DNA of 64,000 nucleotides from JAVBWO01 sp036677375 (GTDB lineage Bacteria; Bacillota; Dehalobacteriia; UBA4068; UBA4997): positions 31,227 through 95,226 of the forward strand of contig JAVBWO010000007.1 in the NCBI GenBank assembly GCA_036677375.1. The letters are read 5' to 3'. The notes under the pieces are model-generated. The model had not been told where the DNA came from, did not search any database, and saw nothing but the letters and a program-made list of their open reading frames with translations. The stretch's first letter is position 1. Every line of letters starts with the position of its first letter. This document shows positions 17,566 through 26,908 of this stretch, one piece after another. The translations under genes were made by a program, and so were the position numbers.

Positions 17566-19242
17566 CTATTTCATTTTTTCCGGAAAAACTTCCATGTCGT
17601 GGAAGTAATAATGATAGCCGTACAGATTGCTGACATAATCGCCGGTTTTGCCGGCTTCCGCCACCGGCCAGGACAGGTAGGTGCTCTGATAAGCCACCCG
17701 GTCCAAGGTATCTCCCAGCCAAGCGGCGGGGCACAGGTCTGTGGCTATATGATTTTGAATGGTGGCGTATTTGGCGTAACGTTCCGTTTTATCGGTGGTG
17801 GCTAAAGCATCGGCAATGGAGGCATCCAAAGCTTTATCCTGCAGCCAGGTGCCGTTTTCAAAGGTGCCGCAAGTCTTGGAACCATAAAGGGTCTCCATGG
17901 TGGAACCCGCTTCGTTGTACTGGGTGTTGATGTTGATGCTGACCAGGTTTGGCGTGGTATCATGGCTGGCAACCCGATCGACAATCGAAACCCAAGGTGC
18001 TTTAGAGATATTTACGGTGATACCGATCTCTTTGGCAGCCGCCTGCACGGCCAAAGCGACTTTTTCATGGTCGGCCACATCGGAGTTGCAAAGCAGCTCC
18101 ACGGGATAGCTGGCCGCATTCTTGGCGTATTTGGATTGCGCTAAGTATTCTTTGGCTTTTGCAAGGTCATAATTGTATTGGGTGTCCGTCTTGACCTGGC
18201 CCGCTACGTAAACCGGCACCGGCCCGGTGGAACGGGGAGAGCCCGGAAAGATATTGGCGGCAATGGTATCGTAATCAAAAAGGCTAGCCAAGGCTTTGCG
18301 GAAGTTTAGGTCGTCCGTGGGGGCCAATTTGGTGTTGAAGAACATGACCTGATTGGCTAAAGCGGAATACATGGCGATATCCACGCCGTCCAGCTTATCC
18401 ATGGAGGCCAGGTTTTCGGAGGATTGCCACATATCGGTGATCTCCAATTCCTGGTTGGCCATCATGGTACGGACGGTGGCCGCTTCGGTATTGTCGACGA
18501 GCTTGAAGGCGTCGGGGGAATTGGCCTTCCAGCCGCCGCCCCACCAATCGGCGAACTTGGTGGCGTAAAGATAGCCTTGCTGAACCAATTCCTGGCACGC
18601 ATAGGGGCCGGAACCGGCGTCGTGGGTGATGAGCCAATCCTTGCCGTAATCGCCGTTATCCCCGTAGGTGCCGTCTGCCTTGATATTGGCCATGACCTGT
18701 TTTTCATTAAGAATGTAAAGACGGGGCAGGAGCTGGAGGAAAGGTCCAAAAGGATTGTTCAAGGTTATCTTCACCGTGTAACCGTCAAGAGCTTCCACAC
18801 CTTTCACAATATCTTTGAAAAGATAAGAATAACCTTCCCCAATGGTCAAAAAGCGGTTCAGGGAAAAGACCACGTCAGAAGCCTTCAGCTCATCCCCGTT
18901 GTGGAATTTGACGCCTTCCCTCAGATGGAAGGTATATTCCGTATTATCTGCGGAGACATCCCAGCTGGCCGCCAGCCAAGGCACCGGATCGGCGCCGTTT
19001 GGAGAAGGAAAGACCAAGCTGTCGTAAAGGTTGACCAAAGCCTGGCTGCTGCTGACATAAAGACCGCGGGCCGGGTCAATGATGGGAGTCCCGGAAACGG
19101 AGGCCCGGACGATTTTTTCAGGAGTTGCAGTTCCTCCGGAGTTCCCCGTGCTTTCCGTACCAGGTTCCGTATTACCGCCGCAGCCGGCCAGCAGAACAAT
19201 GGATAATGCCAGGAGTAATAGCGCTGCCAATAATTTTTTCAT
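17566..19242 (-). CDS. peptide/nickel-type ABC transporter substrate-binding lipoprotein
   Basis: 558-residue extracytoplasmic binding protein of family 5 (DppA/OppA/NikA type). Lipoprotein signal [15 protein letters not shown] then LLAGC, followed by a Gly/Ser/Thr-rich linker. Family signature [20 protein letters not shown] with [15 protein letters not shown] is present. The start at 19242 has AAAGGAG; a longer frame to 19269 lacks a good SD. No permease or ATPase gene is adjacent, so it is an orphan that must use a transporter encoded elsewhere. The downstream racemase suggests an unusual amino acid, peptide or hydantoin as ligand, but this is inference. Confidence 0.92.
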   Translation of the reverse strand: MKKLLAALLLLALSIVLLAGCGGNTEPGTESTGNSGGTATPEKIVRASVSGTPIIDPARGLYVSSSQALVNLYDSLVFPSPNGADPVPWLAASWDVSADNTEYTFHLREGVKFHNGDELKASDVVFSLNRFLTIGEGYSYLFKDIVKGVEALDGYTVKITLNNPFGPFLQLLPRLYILNEKQVMANIKADGTYGDNGDYGKDWLITHDAGSGPYACQELVQQGYLYATKFADWWGGGWKANSPDAFKLVDNTEAATVRTMMANQELEITDMWQSSENLASMDKLDGVDIAMYSALANQVMFFNTKLAPTDDLNFRKALASLFDYDTIAANIFPGSPRSTGPVPVYVAGQVKTDTQYNYDLAKAKEYLAQSKYAKNAASYPVELLCNSDVADHEKVALAVQAAAKEIGITVNISKAPWVSIVDRVASHDTTPNLVSININTQYNEAGSTMETLYGSKTCGTFENGTWLQDKALDASIADALATTDKTERYAKYATIQNHIATDLCPAAWLGDTLDRVAYQSTYLSWPVAEAGKTGDYVSNLYGYHYYFHDMEVFPEKMK

Positions 19243-19595
19243 GTTTTTGCTCCTTTCATATTGTCTCATCAGTTACCATAAAACCGCACATCTTGCTAAA
19301 TACAGGGGACAGTAATCAATTTATGACGACGGGCGTCAATATATACCACTTCGCTTTATTGTATCCATATTAAACAGAAGGCTTTAGTAGGCTTTTTCCA
19401 ATCATATGTCAATTTCCCATTTGCTGCGCCGGACGGCAGCTGCGGGAACCATTCTGATATGACTGTGAAAATAATATGTTTTTATGTTTTTGCCAACTGT
19501 TTTGGGACAGCCTAATTGTTTCCTCCAGCCACCTTCTTCTTCCCCTCGCTCATTACTGCGTCATATCATCACCTGCTTTCAGGGGAATGGTAAAA
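19243..19595. other. intergenic stretch without recognisable gene
   Basis: About 350 bp between the binding-lipoprotein gene and a small regulator gene. Several short frames are open, but none has an SD, composition or motif that supports coding. Confidence 0.5.
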
Positions 19596-19793
19596 TCAAG
19601 CGCTCCTATCGTGATAAAAAAACGCCCAATCAAAATTCAAAGCACTCGCTATCCGAGCAGCTGTTTCTACTGGCAGCTTATAATAGCCACCTTCAATACG
19701 GGCATAATAACTCCTGGCAATCCCCGCTTTTTGGGCAACCTCCTTCTGTGTCATTTTTTCTTGTTGACGAATTTCCAGTAACCATTCGCGCAT
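19596..19793 (-). CDS. XRE-family helix-turn-helix regulator, 65 residues
   Basis: A single Cro/C1-type HTH domain and little else: MTQKEVAQKAGIARSYYARIE covers helices 2-3 with the recognition helix around residues 25-33. SD AGGTGA precedes the ATG. Its promoter is a perfect consensus sigma-A site (19841-19869) and the gene is divergent from a second XRE regulator. Such short XRE proteins are typical of mobile-element or autoregulated switches. Target unknown. Confidence 0.82.
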   Translation of the reverse strand: MREWLLEIRQQEKMTQKEVAQKAGIARSYYARIEGGYYKLPVETAARIASALNFDWAFFYHDRSA

Positions 19794-19840
19794 AAAGCCA
19801 TCACCTGTCAGATTATGTTACTATTCCGCACATTTATTAC

Positions 19841-19869
19841 ATTATAGTTCTTAATCGTAACGTTGTCAA
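19841..19869 (-). promoter_or_regulatory. perfect consensus sigma-A promoter of the 65-residue XRE gene
   Basis: Minus strand TTGACA, 17-bp spacer, TATAAT. The spacer contains a GTTAC half-site like those in the neighbouring operator. Confidence 0.88.
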
Positions 19870-19896
19870 CAAAATCCGGCTTTTTTTACTGGATAC

Positions 19897-19919
19897 ATAT
19901 GTTACAATTAGTAACATAT
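19897..19919. promoter_or_regulatory. palindromic operator before the plus-strand XRE gene
   Basis: ATATGTTAC and GTAACATAT form a perfect 9-bp inverted repeat with a 5-bp AATTA centre. Further ATGTTAC and GTAAC half-sites lie at 19815-19821 and 19856-19860, so one or both divergent XRE proteins may bind several sites in this 160-bp region. Confidence 0.7.
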
Positions 19920-19953
19920 AAAAGAAAAGTCGGGAGGAAAGAAGAGGTTTTGT

Positions 19954-20259
19954 ATGTTAACCGACAATTTACGCAAAGCAAGAAATTTGACACAAGATCA
20001 GGTAGCAAATTATTTAAATGTTCAAAGAACTACTTATACCCGTTATGAAACAGGTACGAATAAACCAGATTACGAGACCCTGTGCAAGCTGGCGACATAT
20101 TTCCAGGTATCTTTAGATCTGCTTCTGGATCACGAAAATATATCGCCTGAAGAACCACGCATCTTAAGCCATGAAGAAAAAGAACTCCTTATGCTGTATA
20201 AAAAAGCCAATCAACAGGCAAAAGACGTTGCTTTGTTTGCGCTGAAACGTGGGTTTTGA
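19954..20259 (+). CDS. XRE-family helix-turn-helix regulator, 101 residues
   Basis: N-terminal Cro/C1-type HTH (residues about 4-60: LRKARNLTQDQVANYLNVQR then TYTRYETGTNKPDYETL) followed by a helical tail (HEEKELLMLYKKANQQAKD) that resembles the dimerisation or sensing tails of SinR/immunity-type repressors. SD AGAGG is 6 bases from the ATG. The palindromic operator lies 35 bp upstream, suggesting autoregulation. It converges on rpoD. Confidence 0.85.
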   Translation: MLTDNLRKARNLTQDQVANYLNVQRTTYTRYETGTNKPDYETLCKLATYFQVSLDLLLDHENISPEEPRILSHEEKELLMLYKKANQQAKDVALFALKRGF

Positions 20260-20324
20260 TCACACGGAAAAATGCACAGAGAGTTATTTTGACACGAGAG
20301 TACGCCAAACCATGAAAAATAGGC

Positions 20325-20355
20325 AAAAAAAAAGGCCGCTTGTTTGCGGCCTTTG
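20325..20355 (-). terminator. terminator of the dnaG-rpoD operon
   Basis: AAGGCCGC (20332-20339) and GCGGCCTT (20346-20353) stem with a run of nine T on the minus strand. Confidence 0.92.
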
Positions 20356-20408
20356 AAACGCATGGTGTTTGAAGTTTTATTGTGCAAATATCTTACTTGC
20401 TTTAAGGC

Positions 20409-21536
20409 TTAATCCAAATAATCCTTTAATTTTTTACTTCTGCTGGGATGGCGCAGTTTGCGTAAAGCTTTGGCCTCGATCTGGCGAATACGCTCTCTGG
20501 TAACGCCAAAGACTTGACCCACCTCTTCCAAGGTACGGGAACGGCCGTCCTCCAAACCGAAACGCAGTTGCAGCACCCGTTTTTCACGGTTGGTTAAAGT
20601 GCCTAAAACATCATCCAACTGCTCCCGCAGGAGAAAGAAGGATGCGGCTTCCGCTGGCGCCAGGGCTTCCTCGTCTTCGATAAAATCTCCCAAGTGACTG
20701 TCTTCTTCTTCCCCAATGGGGGTCTCCAAGGAAACCGGTTCCTGCGAGATTTTAGAGATCTCCCGCACCCGGTCTACCGATATCTGCATCTCCTTGGCAA
20801 TCTCCTCCGGACTGGGGTCACGGCCCAGCTCCTGGATCAATTGCCGCTGGATACGGTTTAACTTATTGATGGTCTCCACCATGTGAACGGGGATCCGGAT
20901 GGTTCTGGCCTGGTCGGCAATGGCTCTGGTGATAGCCTGACGGATCCACCAGGTGGCATAGGTGCTGAATTTATAGCCCATACGGTAATTGAATTTTTCC
21001 ACAGCCTTAATCAAGCCCAGGTTGCCTTCCTGGATGAGATCCAAAAAGAGCATGCCTCTGCCCACATATCGCTTGGCAATGCTGACCACCAGACGCAGAT
21101 TGGCTTCCGCCAGACGCCGCCGGGCTTCTTCATCCCCATCTTCCATCCGTTTGGCTAGGGAGACTTCCTCTTCGGCGGTCAAAAGCGGCACCCGGCCAAT
21201 CTCTTTCAAATACATGCGAACAGGGTCATCCACCACAACGCCTTCCGGAATGGATAAATCAAGATCCGTCGTTTCCGTATCCGCTTCTACAGCCAGATCC
21301 TCGCTGGTCGGCTCCTCTTCTTCATCCGGGACGACCAGATCTTCTTCCGGAACGATCTCCACACCCATCTGAGCCAGCTGCTCATAGATATCGTCCATCT
21401 GTTCCGTGGTCAGTTCCACTTCGGCCAAGGCATCCATAATATCGCCATAGGTAAGGCTCCCCCACTGCCGGCCCTGATCCAGCAGTTTTTTTACCATATC
21501 AATATTTTTGGCCTCGTGTTTTTGTTCCTGTTTCAC
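20409..21536 (-). CDS. rpoD: RNA polymerase primary sigma factor sigma-A
   Basis: 375-residue housekeeping sigma factor. Region 1.1 at the N-terminus is followed by an acidic linker ([12 protein letters not shown]), region 1.2 ([18 protein letters not shown]), region 2 with [16 protein letters not shown], region 3, and region 4 with the -35-binding HTH ([19 protein letters not shown]). The GTG start has GAGGGA upstream. It follows dnaG by 28 bp, the classical macromolecular-synthesis operon arrangement. The TTGACA/TATAAT promoters seen across the window are its expected targets. Confidence 0.98.
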   Translation of the reverse strand: MKQEQKHEAKNIDMVKKLLDQGRQWGSLTYGDIMDALAEVELTTEQMDDIYEQLAQMGVEIVPEEDLVVPDEEEEPTSEDLAVEADTETTDLDLSIPEGVVVDDPVRMYLKEIGRVPLLTAEEEVSLAKRMEDGDEEARRRLAEANLRLVVSIAKRYVGRGMLFLDLIQEGNLGLIKAVEKFNYRMGYKFSTYATWWIRQAITRAIADQARTIRIPVHMVETINKLNRIQRQLIQELGRDPSPEEIAKEMQISVDRVREISKISQEPVSLETPIGEEEDSHLGDFIEDEEALAPAEAASFFLLREQLDDVLGTLTNREKRVLQLRFGLEDGRSRTLEEVGQVFGVTRERIRQIEAKALRKLRHPSRSKKLKDYLD

Positions 21537-21564
21537 GCAGTTCCCTCTTTTCTGCGGCGTCGCA

Positions 21565-23352
21565 TTATTGCCGCAAATCCCGTACTTGCTGTTGTAATAA
21601 AATAAGCCTTTTTGCCAGATATTTGGTATCTTCCCCGGCAGCGCCGCATTTTAACGCATTTTGTATTTGATCGATTTCTTTTTGCATTTCCGGTATCTTT
21701 AAAGCCCTGACACAAGCCGCCGCTAAAATGACTTGATCCTCGGCGCTATCCGGCAGTGCCATAAGCCGCACCAGCTCTTCTTTAGCTTCTCCTTCCGGCA
21801 GATAGGAAAAAAGACTGGACGGGCTGAATTGGTAATTCTCCTGTAAATTCTCCACTAATGACAGTAATTCCTTTAAAGCCTCATTGTTCGGGAAAGACAG
21901 TCCGATTTCCTGCTGAACTGACACAAAAACTTCGCGGTTTTCCAACATATATTTTACCAAATCCCGACAGATCTTTTCCCGTCCCTGCTGGGTGCGGTAT
22001 GGCTGCCGAGGCATCGGTGAAGCGTTCTTCTCATCGGCGGGCGTTTTGGCGCCTTTCTTGCGCAGATCCATATAGATGGCGTTGGGCGAGATCCCTAAGC
22101 GTCTGGCCAAAAGCCGCACAAAAAGATCCTGCTCTACCTGATTTTTCTGGCGGAGAATCTCCGGGATCAGTTCACGGACAATCGCACCCTTGCCGTCAAT
22201 GGTATTGCCGTCATGCTGCAGGAAGGACTGTTCCATTTTATATTCCAAGAGGCCTAAAGAATATTCCGCCGCCAGATCTTTCCAGCCGCTCAAACCGTCT
22301 TTTTGTAAAAAATCGTCGGGGTCCAGCCCTTGAGGCATCGGCAATACCTTGATCTGAAAGCCCTGATCCCGTAGAATATCCATACCCCGTAGATTAGCGT
22401 TGGCGCCAGCATTGTCGCCGTCATAAGCCATCAATACCTCAGAAGCATAGCGCTTCAGCAAGCGGCCGTGACTTACTGTCAATGCCGTTCCCAGACTGGC
22501 TACCACATTCTCCAGACCATACTGATGGGCTGCGATGACATCCATATAGCCTTCCATCAGGATCACCTGGTTCTGCCGCCGGATCTCCTGCCCGGCAAAC
22601 CATAAGCCATACAAGGTCTGTGATTTGTTAAAAATTGGGGTATCACCGGTATTGAGGTATTTGGGGCCGCCTTCGCCCATGATCCTGCCGCCAAAAGCAA
22701 CGATATTTCCTTTATAATCATGTATGGGGAACATAATTCTTCCCCGGAATTTGTCATAATAACGGGTACGGTCTTTCTCGCTTTGTCCGGACAGACCCGC
22801 CTTCACCAAAAGCTCCGGCGCAAAACCCGCCTTGGTCAGATAAAGAGTCAAATCATCCCATCTGTCCGGCGCAAAACCCAATACAAATTTTTCCAGACTA
22901 GCAACGCCGACGCCCCGTCGGTTCAAATAATCTCGGGCCGCCTGACCATCCCGCTCCGCCAGCCGCCGTCTATAAAACTCCGCCGCCATTTGGTTCATAC
23001 GGTACATAGACTGCGTTTCCTTCTGGGTTCGCTCTTCCGCCGGAGTCATCTCCCGTTTTTCCATGGTGATCCCGGCTCGATCCGCCAGCTTTTCCAAGGC
23101 TTCCGGAAAGCTCAGATGCTCCATTTCCATCAGGAAACCGATGGCATTGCCCTTGGCGTGACAGCCAAAGCAATAATAAAACTGCTTGTCGGGGGATATG
23201 CTGAAAGAGGGCGTATCCTCGGCATGAAAAGGGCAGAGCCCGATATAGTTGCGCCCGTTCTTTTTTAGTACCACATACTCCCTGGCCAATTCCACCAGAT
23301 CGGTGCGCTCAAGCACCTCCTCGATGACCGCCGGAGGTATTTTTCCTGTCAT
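21565..23352 (-). CDS. dnaG: DNA primase
   Basis: Synthesises RNA primers at replication forks. The N-terminal zinc domain has CPFH (about residues 40-43) and CFGC (about 61-64). The TOPRIM core shows [14 protein letters not shown] and [14 protein letters not shown]-terminal DnaB-binding helical domain follows. Two in-frame ATGs exist: at 23358 the SD AAGGGG touches the ATG, while at 23352 it is 6 bases away, so 23352 is preferred, giving 595 residues. The 454-bp upstream region holds a long inverted repeat and a short palindrome. Confidence 0.97.
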   Translation of the reverse strand: MTGKIPPAVIEEVLERTDLVELAREYVVLKKNGRNYIGLCPFHAEDTPSFSISPDKQFYYCFGCHAKGNAIGFLMEMEHLSFPEALEKLADRAGITMEKREMTPAEERTQKETQSMYRMNQMAAEFYRRRLAERDGQAARDYLNRRGVGVASLEKFVLGFAPDRWDDLTLYLTKAGFAPELLVKAGLSGQSEKDRTRYYDKFRGRIMFPIHDYKGNIVAFGGRIMGEGGPKYLNTGDTPIFNKSQTLYGLWFAGQEIRRQNQVILMEGYMDVIAAHQYGLENVVASLGTALTVSHGRLLKRYASEVLMAYDGDNAGANANLRGMDILRDQGFQIKVLPMPQGLDPDDFLQKDGLSGWKDLAAEYSLGLLEYKMEQSFLQHDGNTIDGKGAIVRELIPEILRQKNQVEQDLFVRLLARRLGISPNAIYMDLRKKGAKTPADEKNASPMPRQPYRTQQGREKICRDLVKYMLENREVFVSVQQEIGLSFPNNEALKELLSLVENLQENYQFSPSSLFSYLPEGEAKEELVRLMALPDSAEDQVILAAACVRALKIPEMQKEIDQIQNALKCGAAGEDTKYLAKRLILLQQQVRDLRQ

Positions 23353-23451
23353 AGCCATCCCCTTCTTTGCCGCTGGATTTACATATTCGATATTTTTGAA
23401 GGATATTCCTGCTTTTGCATAAAAGAAAGACGGCTAAAAGCTAGTATACCC

Positions 23452-23464
23452 TTTACCTGGTAAA
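23452..23464. promoter_or_regulatory. 13-bp palindrome upstream of dnaG
   Basis: TTTACC-T-GGTAAA is a perfect dyad, flanked by TATAC and ATATA. On the minus strand it directly precedes TATACT, a possible -10, where the -35 spacer would lie. It could be a regulator binding site. Confidence 0.4.
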
Positions 23465-23587
23465 ATATACCGTTTGCCAAATGCTCTTTCTGCATAAAGC
23501 GTATAGAAAAAGTCCGTGTAAAAATAATATGCCCTGCTTCAAGGCAAATGCATGTATAAAGAGAATCTCATAAGGGAATACTGGAGC

Positions 23588-23672
23588 TAAGGAAGAATAT
23601 GAGGCCTGTCTGCCGCTTGTCAACGGCGGAATAGCTTGACCAGCCAAGAGCCTCAGGTTCTTCCTCTTTTTA
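23588..23672 (+). ncRNA. possible small structured RNA or cis-element between dgt and dnaG
   Basis: AGGAAGAA (23590-23597) pairs with TTCTTCCT (23658-23665) and TGAGGC with GCCTCA inside it. An internal CCGC/GCGG stem sits in the loop. On the plus strand the outer stem is followed by CTTTTTATTT, like an intrinsic terminator. No known family was recognised. The opposite strand contains TTGACA and could instead carry the dnaG promoter. Confidence 0.35.
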
Positions 23673-23796
23673 TTTCATTACATTTCTTATTTCATTACGT
23701 TCCATCCATTGTTTCCACTTTTTGGCGGCTCTTTTTCTCATTTTCTATAGAACTTTTCCGGTAATATAAGCATATCAATTTGAGTAGGGGTAAAAG

Positions 23797-23818
23797 GCAA
23801 TAAAAACTATTGCGCTTT
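23797..23818 (-). terminator. weak terminator overlapping the dgt stop codon
   Basis: GCAATA and TATTGC form a stem that ends with CTTTTA on the minus strand. Confidence 0.4.
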
Positions 23819-24787
23819 TAAAGGCCGTCCGCCCAGATTGAGATATTGCTCTAAGGCAAAGCGGTCGGTCATGCCGGCAATATAATCGCAGATACACTGA
23901 TCCATGGTGGCATCCTTTTCCTGGGGAACTCTTTCCGGGTGGGTTTTGTAATACCCATAAAGGTAATCGATCATCTGTTTTACCCGGTCTTCTTCCTCCA
24001 GCGCTTCCTGCCGCCAATATACCTTTTCGAAGAGATAATCCCGTAAAGTGTCCGTGGCTTCCTGAACTGCCTGGGACATGCCAATGGTTGTCAGATCCCC
24101 AGAAGTGCGCACCAGATCCATGACCATAGTATTAATCCGCTCACTGCTGTTTCTTCCTAATAAAGCTACCGCTTGAACCGGTAAGTCTTCTTCCAAAATG
24201 ATGCCGCCGCGGATGGCGTCGTCAATATCGTGATTGATATAGGCAATGCGGTCGGAGATGTGAACAATTTTGCCCTCCAAGGTCATGGGAATACCGCTGC
24301 CGCTATGATTTAAGATGCCGTCCCGCACCTCCAAGGTCAAATTTAGACCTTCTCCATCTTTTTCCAGACAGTCTACCACCCGCAGGCTTTGCTTATTATG
24401 GCTGAAACCGGGATCATGCCGCGCCAGGGAGCGCTCGCCACCGTGGCCAAAAGGCGTATGCCCCAGATCATGCCCCAGGGCAATGGCTTCCGTCAGATCT
24501 TCGTTCAAACGCAGAGCCCGGGCCAAGGTACGGGAAATCTGCGATACTTCCAGGGTATGCGTGAGCCGGGTGCGAAAATGATCTTTTTCCTGGGCAATAA
24601 ATACCTGCGTCTTTAATTTTAAACGGCGGAAGGCTTTGCTGTGAATAATGCGATCCCGATCCCTTTGATAACAAGTGCGCAGCGGACACGGCTCCTCAAG
24701 GCGCAGCCTGCCCCTGCTTCCTATACTTTTTGAGGCTTGCGGCGCCAAATAAAACGCTTCTACTTCTTCCCAATCCTGCCGCATCAT
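23807..24787 (-). CDS. dgt: deoxyguanosinetriphosphate triphosphohydrolase-like protein
   Basis: 326-residue HD-domain dNTPase of the short Dgt type. It removes tripolyphosphate from dNTPs and so influences dNTP pools; the Firmicute gene typically precedes dnaG, as here. The metal-binding HD superfamily residues are in TRLTHTLEVSQI (His), GHDLGHTPFGHGGE (His-Asp) and ISDRIAYINHDIDDAI (Asp). N-terminal RTCYQRDRDRIIHSKAFRRL matches the family. SD AGGAGG lies upstream of the first Met. Confidence 0.93.
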   Translation of the reverse strand: MMRQDWEEVEAFYLAPQASKSIGSRGRLRLEEPCPLRTCYQRDRDRIIHSKAFRRLKLKTQVFIAQEKDHFRTRLTHTLEVSQISRTLARALRLNEDLTEAIALGHDLGHTPFGHGGERSLARHDPGFSHNKQSLRVVDCLEKDGEGLNLTLEVRDGILNHSGSGIPMTLEGKIVHISDRIAYINHDIDDAIRGGIILEEDLPVQAVALLGRNSSERINTMVMDLVRTSGDLTTIGMSQAVQEATDTLRDYLFEKVYWRQEALEEEDRVKQMIDYLYGYYKTHPERVPQEKDATMDQCICDYIAGMTDRFALEQYLNLGGRPLKAQ

Positions 24788-24960
24788 GTCACCTCCTGAT
24801 CAAATTACCCCGTCTCATAACAACCTTTTGCGCAGGTTTTCCTACATCATAAACAGTATTTGCGAATTTTAGGGTTTCTATTGTTTTTCTGTTATTCTTT
24901 TGTTCTATATGTTCTCTTCGCTGTATTCCTTGATTTTCCTGCACAATTGCGGATCAGACA

Positions 24961-24989
24961 AAAAACACCGCCTTTCAGGCGGTGTTTTT
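24961..24989 (-). terminator. terminator of the flavodiiron gene
   Basis: AAAAACACCGCC and GGCGGTGTTTTT arms with a short TTCA loop; strong in both directions. Confidence 0.92.
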
Positions 24990-25016
24990 GATATTGCGAT
25001 CAGGATGCTTTTTTTC

Positions 25017-26204
25017 TTATAGGGTGGCGGCCAGCTGGCGGCCTATCTCTCTGGCCTTTGCTAAAGCATCAATATCCGGGTTCCAATTCACTTTATACCC
25101 CTCATGGGCTAAGGCAAAGCCGGCCTCCGTCAAAGCGTCGTTTAAGACCTGCACGCTTTCGCCGCTCCAGCCATAGGTACCGAAAGAAGCAGCCTTTTTA
25201 TTTTTAAAACCCAGTTCCTTCAAATAGGAGACCAAAGCCGCCATACCGGATAAAATCCCCCGGTTTACCGTGGGCGAACCTAAAAGGATCATTTTTGATT
25301 TAAAGATTTCGGTCAGGACATCGTTATAATCCGCTTTTCCCATATAATAGCTTTTGACCACCAGATCAGAATTGCCCTGACGCAGGCCTTCGCAATAGGC
25401 CGCCGCCAGATGGGCGGTGCCGTGCCACATGGAATCGTAAACCACCGTCACTTGATTTTCCTGGTAGGCCCGGGTCCAGTCCACATAGGCCTCAATGATC
25501 TCTTTGATCCGCCGCCGCCACAAAACGCCGTGTGCCGGGCAGATCAGAGAGATGGGCAGATCCATCCCCAGGATCTCGGTAATCTTCTTATCTACCAGCA
25601 CGCTGAAGGGGTTTAAGATATTGGCATAGTATTTCATCGCCTCATACCAAAGTTCCCCTTGGTCAACCAAATCGTCATACATCATTTCCGAAGCGTAGTG
25701 CTGCCCGAAGCCGTCGCTGCTGAACAGGATGTTCTCATCCGTCAGATAGGCAAACATGGTATCCGGCCAATGCAGCATACGGGCCTCGATGAAGCGCAGT
25801 TGCTTTTTGCCCAGATCCAACACATCGCCGGTCTTCACCGGCACAAAGTTCCAAGCTTCGTGATACTGCCCCTGCAGGGATTTGACTCCGTTGGCGGTAC
25901 AATAGACCGGGGTGCCGGGGATTTCCCGCAGAAGCTCCGCCAAAGAACCGCTATGGTCGGTCTCGCCATGCAGGGAAACAATATAATCGATCTCTTTTAA
26001 ATCGATCTCCCGTTTCAGCTGGGCAATGAATTCTTTGGCAAAAGGTCCCCAAACCGTATCGATCAGTACCGTTTTTTCGTCACGGATCAAATAAGCATTA
26101 TAACTGGAGCCACGATGGGTAGACAGTTCCTCGCCGTGAAAATGACGCAAGGCCCAGTCAATCTTTCCGACCCATGTAACACTGTTGGTGATTTTATAAG
26201 ACAA
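25017..26204 (-). CDS. FprA-type flavodiiron protein (oxygen/NO reductase)
   Basis: 395-residue A-type flavoprotein that reduces O2 to water and/or NO to N2O in anaerobes, using electrons from rubredoxin or F420/NADH-linked partners. The N-terminal metallo-beta-lactamase domain has diiron ligands H79, E81, D83, H84 in HGETDHSGS, the MLHWPDT His, SSDGFGQH and CPAHGVLWR. The C-terminal flavodoxin domain starts at VTVVYDSMWHGTAHLA. No rubredoxin or flavin reductase is fused. The start codon is TTG at 26204 with GGGGG upstream. A palindrome overlaps its -10, suggesting repressor control. Confidence 0.95.
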   Translation of the reverse strand: MSYKITNSVTWVGKIDWALRHFHGEELSTHRGSSYNAYLIRDEKTVLIDTVWGPFAKEFIAQLKREIDLKEIDYIVSLHGETDHSGSLAELLREIPGTPVYCTANGVKSLQGQYHEAWNFVPVKTGDVLDLGKKQLRFIEARMLHWPDTMFAYLTDENILFSSDGFGQHYASEMMYDDLVDQGELWYEAMKYYANILNPFSVLVDKKITEILGMDLPISLICPAHGVLWRRRIKEIIEAYVDWTRAYQENQVTVVYDSMWHGTAHLAAAYCEGLRQGNSDLVVKSYYMGKADYNDVLTEIFKSKMILLGSPTVNRGILSGMAALVSYLKELGFKNKKAASFGTYGWSGESVQVLNDALTEAGFALAHEGYKVNWNPDIDALAKAREIGRQLAATL

Positions 26205-26230
26205 TTTCTTGTGCCCCCTTACTTTTACTT

Positions 26231-26252
26231 AGTGGTAATATTATATACCACT
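26231..26252 (-). promoter_or_regulatory. promoter -10 inside an inverted repeat, flavodiiron gene
   Basis: AGTGGTA (26231-26237) and TACCACT (26246-26252) flank the minus-strand TATAAT. A regulator bound here would block RNA polymerase. Confidence 0.55.
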
Positions 26253-26358
26253 TCCAGGGGGGAATACAAGCTCTAAAAGCAATCATTCCTATTTATCCTA
26301 CGTAAAGCCTGTCCAAAGCCATTACGGCGGAAAATCGTTTCCGCCGGCATTCTATGTT

Positions 26359-26721
26359 TCAGCTTTCGATCTTACGGTTTTTCATGAAGGCTTCAAAAGC
26401 TTCATAAGGTACCACATATTGCCGCCCTACCTTTACCGCAGCGAGTTTTTTCGTCTTAATCAGATCCATCAAAAAGGCATAGCTCAAGGGGATTCTTTCC
26501 ATCAATTCCTGGATGGTATAACCCCGTACTCCCCTTTTTTCCGCCATCAAACTGCTGTAGGTATCCACATCGTTTTTGGCGATAAAATATTTACGGCCGA
26601 TGCGGTATGCTGGAAGCTTTCCATTTTCGATATCCCGCTTAATCGTGCCATAGCTAACGCCGCAAATCTCCGCCACTTCTTTTAAAGACAGATAATCCTT
26701 GCTATCACAATTATTTCCCAT
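26359..26721 (-). CDS. tandem excisionase-type helix-turn-helix protein
   Basis: 120 residues made of two MerR/excisionase-like winged HTH units: residues about 9-60 (YLSLKEVAEICGVSYGTIKR, GKLPAYRIGRKYFI) and 68-115 (YTIQELMERIPLSYAFLMDL, KKLAAVKVGRQYVVPYEAF). Single units occur in Xis proteins and small transcription factors; the double form would place two recognition helices on DNA. No integrase is nearby. GGGAGG precedes the ATG. Function unknown; DNA binding is likely. Confidence 0.8.
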   Translation of the reverse strand: MGNNCDSKDYLSLKEVAEICGVSYGTIKRDIENGKLPAYRIGRKYFIAKNDVDTYSSLMAEKRGVRGYTIQELMERIPLSYAFLMDLIKTKKLAAVKVGRQYVVPYEAFEAFMKNRKIES

Positions 26722-26843
26722 AATGGATAAGCCTCCCTTTTGCTTTGCTTACCCTATCTTATGCAATGCCATGTCAAACTTATGCCACAAGCGTATTTTA
26801 ATTTTTATCATTGAAAATCTTAACGCTTCCCGCTTTCCGGTAA

Positions 26844-26875
26844 TAAAAACAGTGGGTACGTTACCGTATCCACTG
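26844..26875 (-). terminator. terminator of the transglutaminase/SLH gene
   Basis: CAGTGG...TACG pairs with CGTA...CCACTG across a TTAC loop (26850-26875), followed by five T on the minus strand. Confidence 0.88.
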
Positions 26876-26908
26876 TCTAGAAGCTGTCTTCCATTGAAGA
26901 ATCAAGGT

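Noticed and set aside
23588..23672. 6S RNA or SRP RNA between dgt and dnaG
   Set aside because: The length (about 85 nt) and loop sequences lack the conserved features of either RNA.
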